Assembly: GCF_001598695.1 (NCBI RefSeq)
Contig: NZ_BCZK01000019.1
Location: forward strand, 1 to 64,000
DNA length: 64,000 nucleotides
Direction: 5' to 3'
Source: Klebsiella oxytoca NBRC 105695
GTDB lineage: Bacteria; Pseudomonadota; Gammaproteobacteria; Enterobacterales; Enterobacteriaceae
The number at the start of each line of letters is the position of its first letter. Position 1 is the first letter of the stretch. Positions 50,825 through 60,374 of this stretch are shown here, one piece after another. The notes under the pieces were generated by a model. That model saw nothing but the letters and a program-made list of their open reading frames with translations. It had not been told where the DNA came from and did no database searches. The translations under genes were made by a program, and so were the position numbers.

Positions 50825-52009
50825 ATGACGGAACAACAGAATCAATCCGCCGTGGTTGAAGAGACCAGGGAGGCCGTGGACACGACGTCACAGCCAGAAA
50901 ATAACGTAGAAAAGAAAAACGGCGGCAGTAAAACCAGCCTCGCGCTGAGCGCAATAGCTATTGCTATCGCCCTCGCCGCTGGCATAGGTCTTTATGGCCT
51001 GACGAAGACCCAGGCAACCCGCCAGAGCGAAGCCAGCGCCGGGCTATCCAGCCAGATCGCCGCGCTGCAAAAAGCCCAGGAAAGCCAAAAAAGCGAACTC
51101 GAAGGCATTATTAAACAGCAGGCCGACCAGTTGACGGAAGCGCAGCGTCAGCAGGAGGCTCTGGCGAAGAAGCTGGAAGAAGTTCAGGAGAAGGTTGCGG
51201 TTATTTCCGGCAGCGACGCAAAAACCTGGCTGCTCGCGCAGGCGGATTTCCTCGTGAAACTGGCCGGACGTAAGCTGTGGAGCGATCAGGACGTAACGAC
51301 CGCTGCCGCGCTGCTGAAAAGCGCCGACGCCAGCCTCGCCGATATGAACGATCCGAGCCTGATCGCCGCGCGTCGCGCCATTACCGACGATATTGCCTCG
51401 CTTTCTGCCGTGAGTCAGGTCGACTACGACGGCATCATTCTGAAGGTGAACCAGCTCGCCAACCAGATCGATAATCTCCGTCTGGCGGACAACAACGATG
51501 ACGACACGCCGATGGATTCCGATAGCGATGAGCTATCCAGCTCCATTACCGAATGGCGTGTAAACCTGCAAAAAAGCTGGCAGAACTTTATGGACAGCTT
51601 TATTACCATTCGCCGCCGCGATGAAACCGCCGTGCCGCTGCTGGCGCCGAACCAGGACGTCTACCTGCGCGAAAATATTCGCTCCCGTCTGCTGGTCGCA
51701 GCGCAGGCTGTCCCTCGCCATCAGGAAGAAACCTACAAACAGGCTCTGGATAACGTCTCGACCTGGGTTCGCGCTTACTACGACACGGAAGACGCCACCA
51801 CCAAAGCCTTCCTTGAGGATGTGGATAAGCTCAGCCAGCAAAGCATCACCATGAACGTACCGGAAAACCTGCAAAGCCAGGCGCTGCTTGAGAAACTAAT
51901 GCAGACGCGAGTGCGTAATCTGATGGCGCAGCCGGCTGAACCCCAGACCAGCGCGCCGGCCCCTGCCCCTGCAGCCCACGCGCCAACGCCTGCGCCACAA
52001 GGAGAGTAA
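50825..52009 (+). CDS. hemX: HemX membrane protein
   Basis: 394 residues, start at 50825 ([18 protein letters not shown]) behind GGAAG. An acidic N-terminal tail, one membrane segment (about 40-60), a coiled coil (about 65-125) and a periplasmic domain, ending in a Pro/Ala-rich tail. Although once annotated as a uroporphyrin III methyltransferase, it lacks that fold; its role in the hem operon is not settled. Confidence 0.9.
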   Translation: MTEQQNQSAVVEETREAVDTTSQPENNVEKKNGGSKTSLALSAIAIAIALAAGIGLYGLTKTQATRQSEASAGLSSQIAALQKAQESQKSELEGIIKQQADQLTEAQRQQEALAKKLEEVQEKVAVISGSDAKTWLLAQADFLVKLAGRKLWSDQDVTTAAALLKSADASLADMNDPSLIAARRAITDDIASLSAVSQVDYDGIILKVNQLANQIDNLRLADNNDDDTPMDSDSDELSSSITEWRVNLQKSWQNFMDSFITIRRRDETAVPLLAPNQDVYLRENIRSRLLVAAQAVPRHQEETYKQALDNVSTWVRAYYDTEDATTKAFLEDVDKLSQQSITMNVPENLQSQALLEKLMQTRVRNLMAQPAEPQTSAPAPAPAAHAPTPAPQGE

Positions 52010-52012
52010 CGC

Positions 52013-53209
52013 ATGTTGAAAATTCTCTTACTCTTCGCGCTGCTGCTTGCCGGGATTGTGGTCGGGCCGATGATCGCGGGTCATCAGGGCTACGTGCTAA
52101 TCCAGACCGATAACTACAATATTGAAACCAGCGTGACCGGGCTTGCGATCATCCTGATCCTCACCATGGTGGTACTGTTTGCCATTGAGTGGCTACTGCG
52201 GCGGATTTTCCGCACCGGCGCGCACACCCGCGGCTGGTTCGTTGGCCGTAAGCGTCGTCGCGCTCGTAAGCAAACAGAGCAGGCGCTGCTGAAGCTGGCG
52301 GAAGGTGATTACCAGCAGGTTGAGAAGCTGATGGCGAAAAATGCCGATCACGCTGAACAGCCCGTTGTGAACTACCTGCTGGCAGCGGAAGCCGCCCAGC
52401 AGCGTGGAGATGAAGCTCGCGCTAACCAGCATCTGGAGCGCGCTGCTGAATTAGCCGGTGACGATCTGATCCCTGTCGAAATAACCCGCGTACGTCTGCA
52501 GTTGGCGCGTAATGAAAACCACGCCGCCCGCCACGGTATCGATAGGCTGTTGGAGATCACGCCGCGTCATCCGGAGGTTCTGCGCCTTGCCGAGCAGGCC
52601 TACATCCGTACCGGCGCCTGGAATTCGCTGCTGGATATCATTCCGTCAATGGCGAAAGCCAACGTCAGCGATGAAGAGCATCGCGCTGAGCTGGAACAGC
52701 TGGCGTGGATTGGTCTGATGGATAAAACGCTGGCCGACGGCGGCAGCGAAGGTTTGCGCGACTGGTGGAAAAGCCAGAGCCGTAAAACCCGCAGCCAGGT
52801 GGCGCTACAGGTGGCGATGGCGAATCGTCTTATCGAAAGCGACGATCATGATACCGCGCAGCAGATTATTATCGAAGGTCTGAAAAAGCACTATGACGAC
52901 CGTCTGGTTATGCCGATTCCGCGGCTGAAAACCAATAACCCTGAGCAGCTGGAAAAAGTGCTGCGTCAGCAGCTTAAAACGGTCGGCGATCGTCCGCTGC
53001 TGTGGAGTACGCTGGGGCAATCGCTGATGCGCCACGGTGAGTGGCAGGAGGCCAGCATCGCGTTCCGCGCAGCCCTCAAGCAGCGCCCGGATGCGTTTGA
53101 CTACGCATGGCTGGCGGATACTCTTGACCGCCTGCATCAGCCGGAAGAAGCGGCGACGATGCGTCGCGACGGCCTGCTGTTAACCCTGCAAAACAATCCG
53201 CAGCAGTAA
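52013..53209 (+). CDS. hemY: HemY, TPR membrane protein of the hem operon
   Basis: 398 residues: two N-terminal membrane segments (about 3-20 and 40-62), then a cytoplasmic basic patch KRRRARKQTEQALLKLAEGD and TPR-like repeats to the end. The E. coli protein is linked to late heme synthesis or porphyrin handling but is not the Bacillus-type HemY oxidase. It follows hemX by 3 bp. Confidence 0.92.
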   Translation: MLKILLLFALLLAGIVVGPMIAGHQGYVLIQTDNYNIETSVTGLAIILILTMVVLFAIEWLLRRIFRTGAHTRGWFVGRKRRRARKQTEQALLKLAEGDYQQVEKLMAKNADHAEQPVVNYLLAAEAAQQRGDEARANQHLERAAELAGDDLIPVEITRVRLQLARNENHAARHGIDRLLEITPRHPEVLRLAEQAYIRTGAWNSLLDIIPSMAKANVSDEEHRAELEQLAWIGLMDKTLADGGSEGLRDWWKSQSRKTRSQVALQVAMANRLIESDDHDTAQQIIIEGLKKHYDDRLVMPIPRLKTNNPEQLEKVLRQQLKTVGDRPLLWSTLGQSLMRHGEWQEASIAFRAALKQRPDAFDYAWLADTLDRLHQPEEAATMRRDGLLLTLQNNPQQ

Positions 53210-53215
53210 TGTCAC

Positions 53216-53238
53216 TCTCGCCTCCGCCGGGGGCGAGA
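53216..53238 (+). terminator. Hairpin behind hemY
   Basis: TCTCGCC pairs with GGCGAGA around nine bases, 7 bp behind the hemY stop. No T run; a weak candidate for the end of hemCDXY, facing convergent glmZ. Confidence 0.4.
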
Positions 53239-53281
53239 ATCACTTCCTCTCCCGCCGGAACGTTTCCCGCTCCCTGAAAAG

Positions 53282-53316
53282 AAAAAAACGCCTGCTCTGA
53301 AACCAGGGCAGGCGTT
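53282..53316 (-). terminator. Terminator of glmZ
   Basis: On the minus strand AACGCCTGC pairs with GCAGGCGTT, with a further CTG/CAG pair in the loop, followed by seven T. Same stem as in E. coli GlmZ with a changed loop. Confidence 0.92.
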
Positions 53317-53384
53317 AAAACAGGTCTGTTTGACAACAAATTGGGTGCTTCACTCAACGTAGTGTCCATGGTGTTTGATGAGGC

Positions 53385-53511
53385 TATATGCTTCATCCTT
53401 CACGCTGTCTCTTCGTTAGCTGCACACGCTCACTCCAGTCACTTACCTTTGTAAGCTCCTGGGGATTCCCGTGCTGGCCGTCTCGACACATCATGAATGA
53501 TTTAGCATATA
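53385..53511. repeat. Palindromic intergenic repeat, copy C (inside glmZ)
   Basis: 127 bp bounded by perfect 8-bp ends, TATATGCT and AGCATATA. Read on the glmZ strand it holds ACGGGAATCCCCAGGAGCTTAC, split here as CGGGAATCCCCAGG and AGCTTAC, then GTAAGTGACTGGAGTGAGCG and GCAGCTAACG, the same pieces as copies A and B. A TA duplication at the ends is possible. The whole unit can fold back on itself as one long hairpin. Confidence 0.82.
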
Positions 53512-53623
53512 AAATGCGACATCTGTCAGTGGACGATAAGCACCGTAAAACGGCTCTGCATCATTCCTGAGTTTATGAGGCACTAAGGCGAACATAAGAG
53601 ATGGAATGAGCATCTACCCGATT

Positions 53624-53652
53624 ATTATCGCACAGGATCAGGAGAAGATGCA
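53624..53652 (-). promoter_or_regulatory. Promoter of glmZ
   Basis: Minus-strand -10 GATAAT (53629-53624) lies 7 bp before the GlmZ 5' G, with TGCATC 17 bp upstream as a weak -35. A sigma-70 type promoter; I see no TGGCAC-N5-TTGC sigma-54 element here. The stretch from 53653 to 53760 shows nothing else I can name. Confidence 0.6.
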
Positions 53653-53760
53653 TCTATCTGAACAAAGAATTGGGACTATTCTGGACAATAAATGACGTCA
53701 GGGTTAACGAAGTATTGTTTGCGATATCAGGGAGATAAACGTTTTTTTGCAGAATCAGAA

Positions 53761-53787
53761 AACAAAAAACCCCGCCGAAGCGGGGTT
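53761..53787 (-). terminator. Terminator of the tRNA operon
   Basis: Eight-bp stem AACCCCGC/GCGGGGTT with a CGAA-type loop, followed on the minus strand by TTTTTTGTTTTC, 7 bp behind proM. Confidence 0.93.
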
Positions 53788-53793
53788 CAAAAT

Positions 53794-53870
53794 TGGTCGG
53801 CGAGAGAGGATTCGAACCTCCGACCCACTGGTCCCAAACCAGTTGCGCTACCAAGCTGCGCTACTCGCCG
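53794..53870 (-). tRNA. proM: tRNA-Pro (anticodon TGG)
   Basis: 77 nt with encoded CCA. The anticodon stem-loop CTGGTTTGGGACCAG gives TGG; acceptor CGGCGAG pairs with CTCGCCG. Last of four tRNAs in the argX-hisR-leuT-proM order of E. coli. Confidence 0.97.
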
Positions 53871-53915
53871 ATGTACTGCTTTTTTGAATTTTTAGTTCAA
53901 TTCTTTATAAAGTCG

Positions 53916-54002
53916 TGGTGCGAGGGGGGGGACTTGAACCCCCACGTCCGTAAGAACACTAACACCTGAAGCTAGCGCGTCTACCAATTCCGCCACCTTC
54001 GC
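53916..54002 (-). tRNA. leuT: tRNA-Leu (anticodon CAG)
   Basis: 87 nt with a long variable arm and encoded CCA. The anticodon loop CTTCAGG gives CAG; acceptor GCGAAGG is paired with CCCTCGC-type 3' strand. Third gene of the tRNA operon. Confidence 0.96.
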
Positions 54003-54024
54003 AATTTCACAACTTTCTAAATAA

Positions 54025-54100
54025 TGGGGTGGCTAATGGGATTCGAACCCACGACAACTGGAATCACAATCCAGGGCTCTACCAACTGAGCTATAGCCAC
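54025..54100 (-). tRNA. hisR: tRNA-His (anticodon GTG)
   Basis: 76 nt with encoded CCA. Anticodon stem-loop CTGGATTGTGATTCCAG gives GTG; acceptor GTGGCTA pairs with TAGCCAC. Confidence 0.97.
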
Positions 54101-54155
54101 CACTGCAAATCTTTTACGCGGTATTGAAACCACCGCAGCTCCAGCACCGGGTAAA

Positions 54156-54232
<77 letters not shown>

Positions 54233-54253
54233 TTAGCGCCGTTGCGGGGTCGG

Positions 54254-54282
54254 ATAATACGGACTTCCTACCCCGCTGTCTA
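54254..54282 (-). promoter_or_regulatory. Promoter of the tRNA operon
   Basis: Minus-strand TAGACA (54282-54277) and TATTAT (54259-54254) with exactly 17 bp between, followed by the GC-rich discriminator CCGACCCCGC typical of growth-rate and ppGpp controlled stable RNA promoters. Confidence 0.88.
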
Positions 54283-54337
54283 GTGCCTTTTAAAAGAAAA
54301 TTATCGTTTGCTCATGCTTTGTGCGTTTTGTTGCTTA

Positions 54338-55720
54338 TTACGCCACATTATCAACATTTCCGCGTCGACCAAGGCCAAATACCTTATAAATAAGCGTCAC
54401 GGCGGCGAGGAAAATAATTCCGACAAAGAGCGACATACGCGTATCGTCGTTAAATCCCATCCCTATCAGCACGCAAACCAGGAACGCCATGGTTAAATAG
54501 TTTGCCCACGGGAATAGCAGCGAGCGGAAAGGATGGCTGGCCATCGCTTCTTTATGTACCAGACGAAAACGTAGCTGGCTAATCAGAATTACGAACCATG
54601 GCACCATTCCCGGCAGCACGCTGGCGCTGTAGACGTAAACAAATACCCGCTGTGGATTAGGAATAATGTAGTTCAGGCACGAACCGACCAGCAGAATCAG
54701 GATCGACAGCGCCACGCCCGCCGACGGCACGCCGTTACGCGAAACTCTGGCGATGGCCGCAGGCAGCTGGCGATTCTTTGCCAGCGCGTAGAGCATCCGT
54801 CCACAGCTATACATTCCGCTGTTACAACCGGAAAGCGCCGCCGTCAGCACCACAAAGTTGATAATCCCTGCCGCTGCGGTGATACCGATTTTGGCAAAGG
54901 TCAGCACGAACGGACTGCCGTTGGAGCCTATCTGATCCCACGGGAAAATAGTGACGATCACAAAAATCGCCCCGACATAGAAAATCAGGATTCGCCACAG
55001 CACTTTGCCGACCGCGCTACGCAGAGTGACCTGCGGATTTTTCGCTTCACCGGCGGTGATCCCGATAAGCTCGACGCCCTGATAGGAGGCGACCACGATG
55101 CATAGCGCCGTCAGAAAGCCCTTCCAGCCGCCGGCAAAGAAACCGCCGTGCTCGGTCAGATTGCTAAAGCCAATGGAGTGTCCGCCGTTGCCAAAGCCAA
55201 AGAAGATGACGCCCAGCCCCACCACGATCATGACAATAATGGTGGTCACTTTAATCATGGCAAACCAGAATTCAATTTCGCCGTACAGACGTACCGCCGC
55301 CAGATTCGCCAGCGCGACCAGCCCAACCGCGATAAGCGCCGGTATCCACTGCGCCATCTCCGGGAACCAGAACTGGACATAGACCCCGATCGCCGTAATC
55401 TCCGATATCCCGACCGCCATCCACATAAACCAGTAGGACCAGGCGGTCAGATAGCCAAAAAACGGGCTCATATAGCGGTGCGCATAAACAGCGAACGAGC
55501 CGGTAACCGGTTCGAGGAACAGCATTTCGCCCATCGAACGCATAATAAAGAAGACGAAGAGCCCCGCGATAATATACGCCAGCAGAACCGAAGGTCCGGC
55601 CCACTTCAGCGTACTTGCCGCCCCCATAAATAGTCCCACGCCAATCGTGCCGCCAAGGGCGATTAGCTCAATGTGCCGCGCCTCCAGTCCCCGCTGAAGT
55701 TCCGCTTTTTTCTCAGTCAT
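54338..55720 (-). CDS. yifK: Amino acid permease YifK (threonine/serine)
   Basis: Amino acid-polyamine-organocation family symporter of the inner membrane, 460 residues with twelve membrane segments. The family opening [16 protein letters not shown] is near residues 22-37. The E. coli orthologue has been reported as a threonine/serine proton symporter (ThrP), controlled by Lrp and the sRNA GcvB. The 231-bp gap upstream holds a hairpin described separately. Confidence 0.93.
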   Translation of the reverse strand: MTEKKAELQRGLEARHIELIALGGTIGVGLFMGAASTLKWAGPSVLLAYIIAGLFVFFIMRSMGEMLFLEPVTGSFAVYAHRYMSPFFGYLTAWSYWFMWMAVGISEITAIGVYVQFWFPEMAQWIPALIAVGLVALANLAAVRLYGEIEFWFAMIKVTTIIVMIVVGLGVIFFGFGNGGHSIGFSNLTEHGGFFAGGWKGFLTALCIVVASYQGVELIGITAGEAKNPQVTLRSAVGKVLWRILIFYVGAIFVIVTIFPWDQIGSNGSPFVLTFAKIGITAAAGIINFVVLTAALSGCNSGMYSCGRMLYALAKNRQLPAAIARVSRNGVPSAGVALSILILLVGSCLNYIIPNPQRVFVYVYSASVLPGMVPWFVILISQLRFRLVHKEAMASHPFRSLLFPWANYLTMAFLVCVLIGMGFNDDTRMSLFVGIIFLAAVTLIYKVFGLGRRGNVDNVA

Positions 55721-55814
55721 ATAGCCTCTTGTGTTTGCCCTGCTCCGGATTTAAGCGCATCCCAGGCGAGATGGGCTTATGCCGGTTATTTTTATGAACG
55801 AATAGCCCTGCCTG

Positions 55815-55843
55815 CGCGACGGTAAACCTGACCGTCGCGTTTT
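55815..55843 (+). terminator. Terminator-like hairpin on the plus strand upstream of yifK
   Basis: Perfect 9-bp stem CGCGACGGT/ACCGTCGCG with a 7-base loop and four T on the plus strand. All genes here are on the minus strand, so it would end a plus-strand transcript antisense to the yifK leader, or simply be a hairpin behind wecG. No other feature is seen in the 55721-55951 gap. Confidence 0.5.
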
Positions 55844-55951
55844 AAGCATGCGAATGGTTAATGAATTTGAGGGAAATGGCAAATAAAGTATCAGGCGAGT
55901 GAAGACATTACACAGAATATCCAGGTAAACCCGCCCGCTCGCAGTGGAATA

Positions 55952-56692
55952 TCAAAGCTTATCGGTATAATACCAGCGTAAATAGCGCAGCAGACGCGCC
56001 TGCCTTTTTATTCGGCTCGGCTGCGAAACCAGGCGATAAAACCACTCCAGCCCCAGGTCCTGCCAGAACTTCGGCGCTCGCTGAACATGACCGGTAAAGA
56101 CATCGTAGGTTCCGCCTACGCCCATATAAAGCGCCTGCGGATAAACTTCCCGGCAATCGCGCATCAGGATCTCCTGACGCGGCGACCCCATCGCCACGGT
56201 GACGATCTTCGCCCCGCTATCGCGAATACGTTCAAACAGCGCCTGACGCTGGTCAGCAGCGAAATAGCCGTCCTGGCTGCCGACGATGTTTACGTTCCAG
56301 CGCTGACGAAGCTGCTGTTCCGTCTGCGCCAGCACTTCGGGCTTACCGCCGATCAGAAATACCGGCGTTCCCTGAGCGCCAGCGCGCGCCATCAGCGCTT
56401 CCCATAAATCAGCCCCGGCGACGCGCGATACCTGCGCCTGAGGGTATTTTTTACGTAATGAGCGCACCACGCTGATGCCGTCAGCATATTTAAACTCTGC
56501 GGCTTCGATCAGCGCCCGAACTTCGGGGTTATCCTCTACCGCCAGCATCTTCTCTGCATTAATCGCCACCAGCGTACCCGTACGGATCTCGCCATCGGCA
56601 TACAGATAGTCCAGAGCATGTTGCATATCGCGCCAACCAATGAGTTGCAACCCTCTCAGCAGGTACAACGGCGCGGATGTAGTCTCAGTCAT
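55952..56692 (-). CDS. wecG: UDP-ManNAcA transferase WecG (ECA lipid II)
   Basis: Adds N-acetylmannosaminuronic acid to lipid I in ECA synthesis. WecG/TagA/CpsF glycosyltransferase family; start at 56692 ([14 protein letters not shown]), behind AAGGG at 5 bp, gives 246 residues as in E. coli. Conserved segments are [25 protein letters not shown] and [20 protein letters not shown]. Last gene of the ECA cluster. Confidence 0.95.
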   Translation of the reverse strand: MTETTSAPLYLLRGLQLIGWRDMQHALDYLYADGEIRTGTLVAINAEKMLAVEDNPEVRALIEAAEFKYADGISVVRSLRKKYPQAQVSRVAGADLWEALMARAGAQGTPVFLIGGKPEVLAQTEQQLRQRWNVNIVGSQDGYFAADQRQALFERIRDSGAKIVTVAMGSPRQEILMRDCREVYPQALYMGVGGTYDVFTGHVQRAPKFWQDLGLEWFYRLVSQPSRIKRQARLLRYLRWYYTDKL

Positions 56693-56703
56693 GTACACCC
56701 TTA

Positions 56704-58050
56704 TCAGACTTGAGGTTGCGTCAGCGGTTTAGCCCGCTTATGAATCAGCCCGACGCTATCGAGGAACCAGTACAGCAGTTTCGCCGCCAGTAGGCAGATC
56801 CCAAAGATAACGAGGAAAAAAACCACGCGAGAGCCAAAGGAATCCAGCCCTTCACGCGCCAGCACGATCATGTTGAAGATAGCGCCAAAACAAAAACTGT
56901 GCAGGATCGCCGCTTTATAGCGGTTCGTTTCCCGGTTGCCAAGCTCGTACAGCCAGTCAAACCATTTAATAATCAGCCCAACCGCTACCGCGCCCAGCGG
57001 CACGAACCAGACGCCCCCCATCACCACCAGCGAGCCAATCAGGGTTGGCGAAATCGCCAGGCCAGAATGGTTATTCAGCACTTCCCAGGTGAAATAGTTC
57101 GCAGTATTGAGCACCATTGTCGGTCGACCGTGCCACAACCAGCTGGGGATAAAAACATAGAAATCGCGGACGATTGGCGCCAGGCCCTGAAACTCAATCT
57201 TGTCGTAATTTTGCAGCAGCAGAGCCAGGTTCTCCCACGGCGAGAAGGTATCGCGGGTCAGATAGAGGAAAGTATAAAACGCTTCATCGCCGCTGACGTT
57301 CATTCCGTAGCGTTTGAGCGCCAGCCAGAACATGCCGACGATGCCCAGTACGCCCGCCGCCGCCAGTATCCACAGACTTATCCAGCCGCGAATGATGCCA
57401 ATAAACAGGAAGATAGCAAACGCAATGATGATATTCGCCCGGGTCCCGCCAACGATGGCATAAGTCAGCAGACCAAATGCGACGGTGCTGACGAGGAAGA
57501 ATATCCACGCTTTATAATCCTGACGCAGAAAATAGACCACCAGCATTGCCGGAATGAAAAAGTAGAAGAAACGCTTTAGCGCCACGCCGGAAACTTCGCT
57601 GGAGAAGATCTGGCTATAGGAATTGAGCTTGAATAACAGAAAGCCGTTATGCGCAAAGAAGATCCCGACGCAGAGCAGCGCCAGTCCCAGCAAAATCCCC
57701 CAGGCCAGATGGGTCTCCACGCGGTTCATCGTAAACAGCGGACGATGCTGATGGCTCTGCGCCGCCGAGCGTAGCCGCGTTTTATAAGTCACGTAGTAAA
57801 CCGCATAAAAACAGACGGAAACCAGCAGAGTTTGCAACAGAATTTCCGGCGGGGCGACCGCCACGTCGAAGCGAAACACCAGAATACTGGTCAGCGGAAA
57901 GCCAAAGAAAAAGGTCAGCAGAAACAGCAGCGAGAAAAAGACGTTGAAGTTGAAGCGCACCCGACGAAATTCAAACCAGGTGGCGGTGGCGATAAAAAGC
58001 GTCGACAGCAGCCAAACCAGCAGCAGTCCGCTAAATTGCATTAATGTCAT
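56704..58050 (-). CDS. wzyE: ECA polymerase WzyE
   Basis: Inner membrane polymerase that joins ECA trisaccharide repeats on undecaprenyl pyrophosphate. 448 residues with about eleven membrane segments and a large periplasmic loop around [20 protein letters not shown]. Its ATG overlaps the wecF stop by 4 bp and wecG follows after 11 bp. Confidence 0.94.
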   Translation of the reverse strand: MTLMQFSGLLLVWLLSTLFIATATWFEFRRVRFNFNVFFSLLFLLTFFFGFPLTSILVFRFDVAVAPPEILLQTLLVSVCFYAVYYVTYKTRLRSAAQSHQHRPLFTMNRVETHLAWGILLGLALLCVGIFFAHNGFLLFKLNSYSQIFSSEVSGVALKRFFYFFIPAMLVVYFLRQDYKAWIFFLVSTVAFGLLTYAIVGGTRANIIIAFAIFLFIGIIRGWISLWILAAAGVLGIVGMFWLALKRYGMNVSGDEAFYTFLYLTRDTFSPWENLALLLQNYDKIEFQGLAPIVRDFYVFIPSWLWHGRPTMVLNTANYFTWEVLNNHSGLAISPTLIGSLVVMGGVWFVPLGAVAVGLIIKWFDWLYELGNRETNRYKAAILHSFCFGAIFNMIVLAREGLDSFGSRVVFFLVIFGICLLAAKLLYWFLDSVGLIHKRAKPLTQPQV

Positions 58051-59126
58051 GCATCCACCCCCGCGGCAATCCGCAACGCCCGTCGCCAGCCCGTCAGATA
58101 ATTAGGACGGAAGAAGGCAATCTGATTCTTATCCACGCCGGCCAGCTGGCGCTGCGCTTCACGCACCACGGCCGCGTCCAGCGTATCGCTGGTAAAGAGT
58201 ACCGGAATATGCTGCTCCGACATATCCTGCCAGAAGGGATTCTCCCGGTTCAGCACGCAGGGGATCCCCGCCTGAATCAGCAGACACAGCGTGCCGATCC
58301 CCTGCTGGCGGGCAAACAGGAAGTAGCCAAGATCGCAGCGGCGCAGCAGGGCCAGATAGTCATCAAACGCCAGCTTATCGCCCAGTACCTGAAGATGCGG
58401 CGGGCTGAACAGCGCCGCGCCGGCCGCGCGAACTTCATTGATGTAGTCGCTATTATTGGCCGGATAACCCATCGGCACGACAACGTTGACCGTATCGCCA
58501 AACTGCTGATGAATCGCGCGCAGCGCGGCGATATGCTCGTTGCTGCGGTCGCCGGAATTCCCCACCAGGATAGTCAGCGTCTCGCCGCGCGGCGCGCTTT
58601 CAGCAAGCGAGTTCAGCGCCGGATCCATGCGGGTCGGGAAATAGAGCAGTTCGCCCGGCACGCCCGAATGCCGGGCGGCGAACCAACTGAGATCGCCGCG
58701 GGTCGCAAAGACGCGCCCTACCCGCCCCTGCGCCAGGCGCCGCAGCGGATAAAACAAGCGAAACTTCAGGCTGGCGGAATTCTCATACAGATCCGCGCCC
58801 CAGATGTGCCAGTTAAACTGCGCCGGGCGGATCCCCCCGCTGAGCAGCGCCAGCCACAGGCCGGTATTAAACTGGCCGTGAAAGAAAAAGCGCTGCTGCC
58901 GGTTCGCCTTTGCCAGCGCGATAACCGCCTTTGCCAGCGACTTCTTCCCCGGATAGCAGCTGATGGAGAGCGCGGGGTACGCTTCGCGAATTCCTGTCGC
59001 ATCACCGACGACCATAAACAGGCGAGCCTGCTCGTCATTGACGGCCAGCTCATCATTAAAGAACCGCAGAACGGTCTGGTTGTGGTGCGGGATATCCGAT
59101 CCCAGTACATGTATCAGTGCTGTCAT
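58047..59126 (-). CDS. wecF: Fuc4NAc transferase WecF (ECA lipid III)
   Basis: Transfers 4-acetamido-4,6-dideoxygalactose to complete the ECA trisaccharide. 359 residues as in E. coli, opening [20 protein letters not shown]; the family 56 glycosyltransferase core includes [18 protein letters not shown]. Overlaps wzxE and wzyE by 4 bp each. Confidence 0.95.
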   Translation of the reverse strand: MTALIHVLGSDIPHHNQTVLRFFNDELAVNDEQARLFMVVGDATGIREAYPALSISCYPGKKSLAKAVIALAKANRQQRFFFHGQFNTGLWLALLSGGIRPAQFNWHIWGADLYENSASLKFRLFYPLRRLAQGRVGRVFATRGDLSWFAARHSGVPGELLYFPTRMDPALNSLAESAPRGETLTILVGNSGDRSNEHIAALRAIHQQFGDTVNVVVPMGYPANNSDYINEVRAAGAALFSPPHLQVLGDKLAFDDYLALLRRCDLGYFLFARQQGIGTLCLLIQAGIPCVLNRENPFWQDMSEQHIPVLFTSDTLDAAVVREAQRQLAGVDKNQIAFFRPNYLTGWRRALRIAAGVDA

Positions 59127-60373
59127 GCCCGTTTACGCCAAAGTAAAAACACGCCGCTACAGAGGGCGAAATAAACAATATAAGTAGCCATATACGCCTG
59201 CGCCGCGCCGATAGCGCCGTGCGCCGGTATAAGCCAGTGCGAGAATGCGGTCAACAGCGTGAACTGGCTGATTTCCGTCAGAATATAAAAACGCAGCGAG
59301 GCTTTGGCGATCACCAGATAGCCATAAACATATGCCCCGACCTTCAACACATCGCCCACCAACTGCCAGGCAAACAGATCGCGCATTGCCGTAAAGCGGT
59401 CGGAAAACAGCAGCCAGATAGCGAAATCGCGCAGCAGCCATACGGTCAGGCTGGCTGCAGCTACCGCCGGGAGAACAAATTTTAACGATTTGCCAATCTC
59501 ACGGGTGATATCCGCTTTCGCCGTCAAGCGGGACAATGTCGGTAACAGATAAACGCTAAATGATGCGGTAATAAACTGTAAATAGGCATCGGAGATGCTG
59601 CTTACCCCCTGCCAGATCCCCACCGCGTCCCAGCCATAGTGGGCCGCCAGCAGGTTACGCATCATCACGTAGGCTACCGGCAGCGTCACCGAAGTAATCA
59701 GCGCCATCAGGGTAAATTTCGACAGCTGCCCTGCGAGGCCGTTGTCCCAGCGCGGACGCAGCGCGCTCAGCGGAATATTGCCGCGTCGCCACAGTACGAT
59801 AGCCGCCGGCACGACCACCAGCGCAGGTACCAGCGCCAGTCCCAGCAATGCGCCCTGATAGCCGCCGAAACGGTAGCAGGCATAGTACGCCGCCACGCCA
59901 ATCAGGCTCCCGGCGATAAGCGACAGCGCATTGCCCGCCGCATCGCGAAACCCCTTCATCAGCGCTAACAGGAAGTTCGCCCAGGCAATGCCCATCTGCA
60001 CCAGCGCTACCAGCCGTACCAGATTCTGATAATGCTGATGACCGAACAGACCCTGGCTTATCGGCGCCGCCGCCAGCAGGAATATCAGCGCCAGCAGGGT
60101 GGAGAACCCCAGCACCATCGCTGAAGCGGTGCCGACGACGTTGTGCAACTGCCGGCGATCGTCATGATGCTGGGCTACCAGCTTCGTGACGCCGTTAAAG
60201 ATTCCGGCCCCCGCCAGCACGCCAAGCACGGTCACCAGCTGGCGGAAGTTGCCCGCTTGCCCCACGCCTGCCGGGCCGAACGACACCGCCAGCAGTTTAA
60301 CTACCAGCAGACCGGCGCCGATTTTGACCAGCGTGGACGCTGCGGTCCACAGAGAAGCTTTAGCCAGCGACAT
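59123..60373 (-). CDS. wzxE: ECA flippase WzxE
   Basis: Moves the lipid-linked ECA trisaccharide across the inner membrane. 416 residues with twelve membrane segments, MATE/Wzx superfamily; the opening [20 protein letters not shown] is typical. It begins 1 bp behind wecE. Confidence 0.95.
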   Translation of the reverse strand: MSLAKASLWTAASTLVKIGAGLLVVKLLAVSFGPAGVGQAGNFRQLVTVLGVLAGAGIFNGVTKLVAQHHDDRRQLHNVVGTASAMVLGFSTLLALIFLLAAAPISQGLFGHQHYQNLVRLVALVQMGIAWANFLLALMKGFRDAAGNALSLIAGSLIGVAAYYACYRFGGYQGALLGLALVPALVVVPAAIVLWRRGNIPLSALRPRWDNGLAGQLSKFTLMALITSVTLPVAYVMMRNLLAAHYGWDAVGIWQGVSSISDAYLQFITASFSVYLLPTLSRLTAKADITREIGKSLKFVLPAVAAASLTVWLLRDFAIWLLFSDRFTAMRDLFAWQLVGDVLKVGAYVYGYLVIAKASLRFYILTEISQFTLLTAFSHWLIPAHGAIGAAQAYMATYIVYFALCSGVFLLWRKRA

Positions 60374-60374
60374 A

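Larger units (their letters stand above)
53282..53617 (-). ncRNA. glmZ: GlmZ small RNA, enlarged by an inserted repeat
   Basis: Hfq-dependent sRNA that activates glmS translation; its amount is set by RapZ and RNase E. The 5' part from GTAGATGCTCATTCC through GACAGATGTCGC, and the 3' part from TCATCAAACACCATGG through TTGTTGTCAAACAGACC (the glmS pairing and cleavage region) to the terminator, match E. coli GlmZ almost base for base as I remember it. Between them E. coli has only a few bases, while here a 127-bp palindromic repeat lies. Total about 336 nt against about 207. It is convergent with hemY, as in E. coli. Confidence 0.9.

Noticed and set aside
53388-53570. A 60-codon plus-strand frame inside the glmZ region
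   Set aside because: It lies antisense to the sRNA and the inserted repeat; no ribosome site and no sign of coding.
53692-53895. Short frames across the tRNA-Pro gene on both strands
   Set aside because: The sequence is a complete tRNA; such frames are well-known false calls over tRNA genes.
58044-59174. A 376-codon plus-strand frame opposite wecF
   Set aside because: Runs antisense to a well-recognised ECA gene with tight 4-bp overlaps on both sides.
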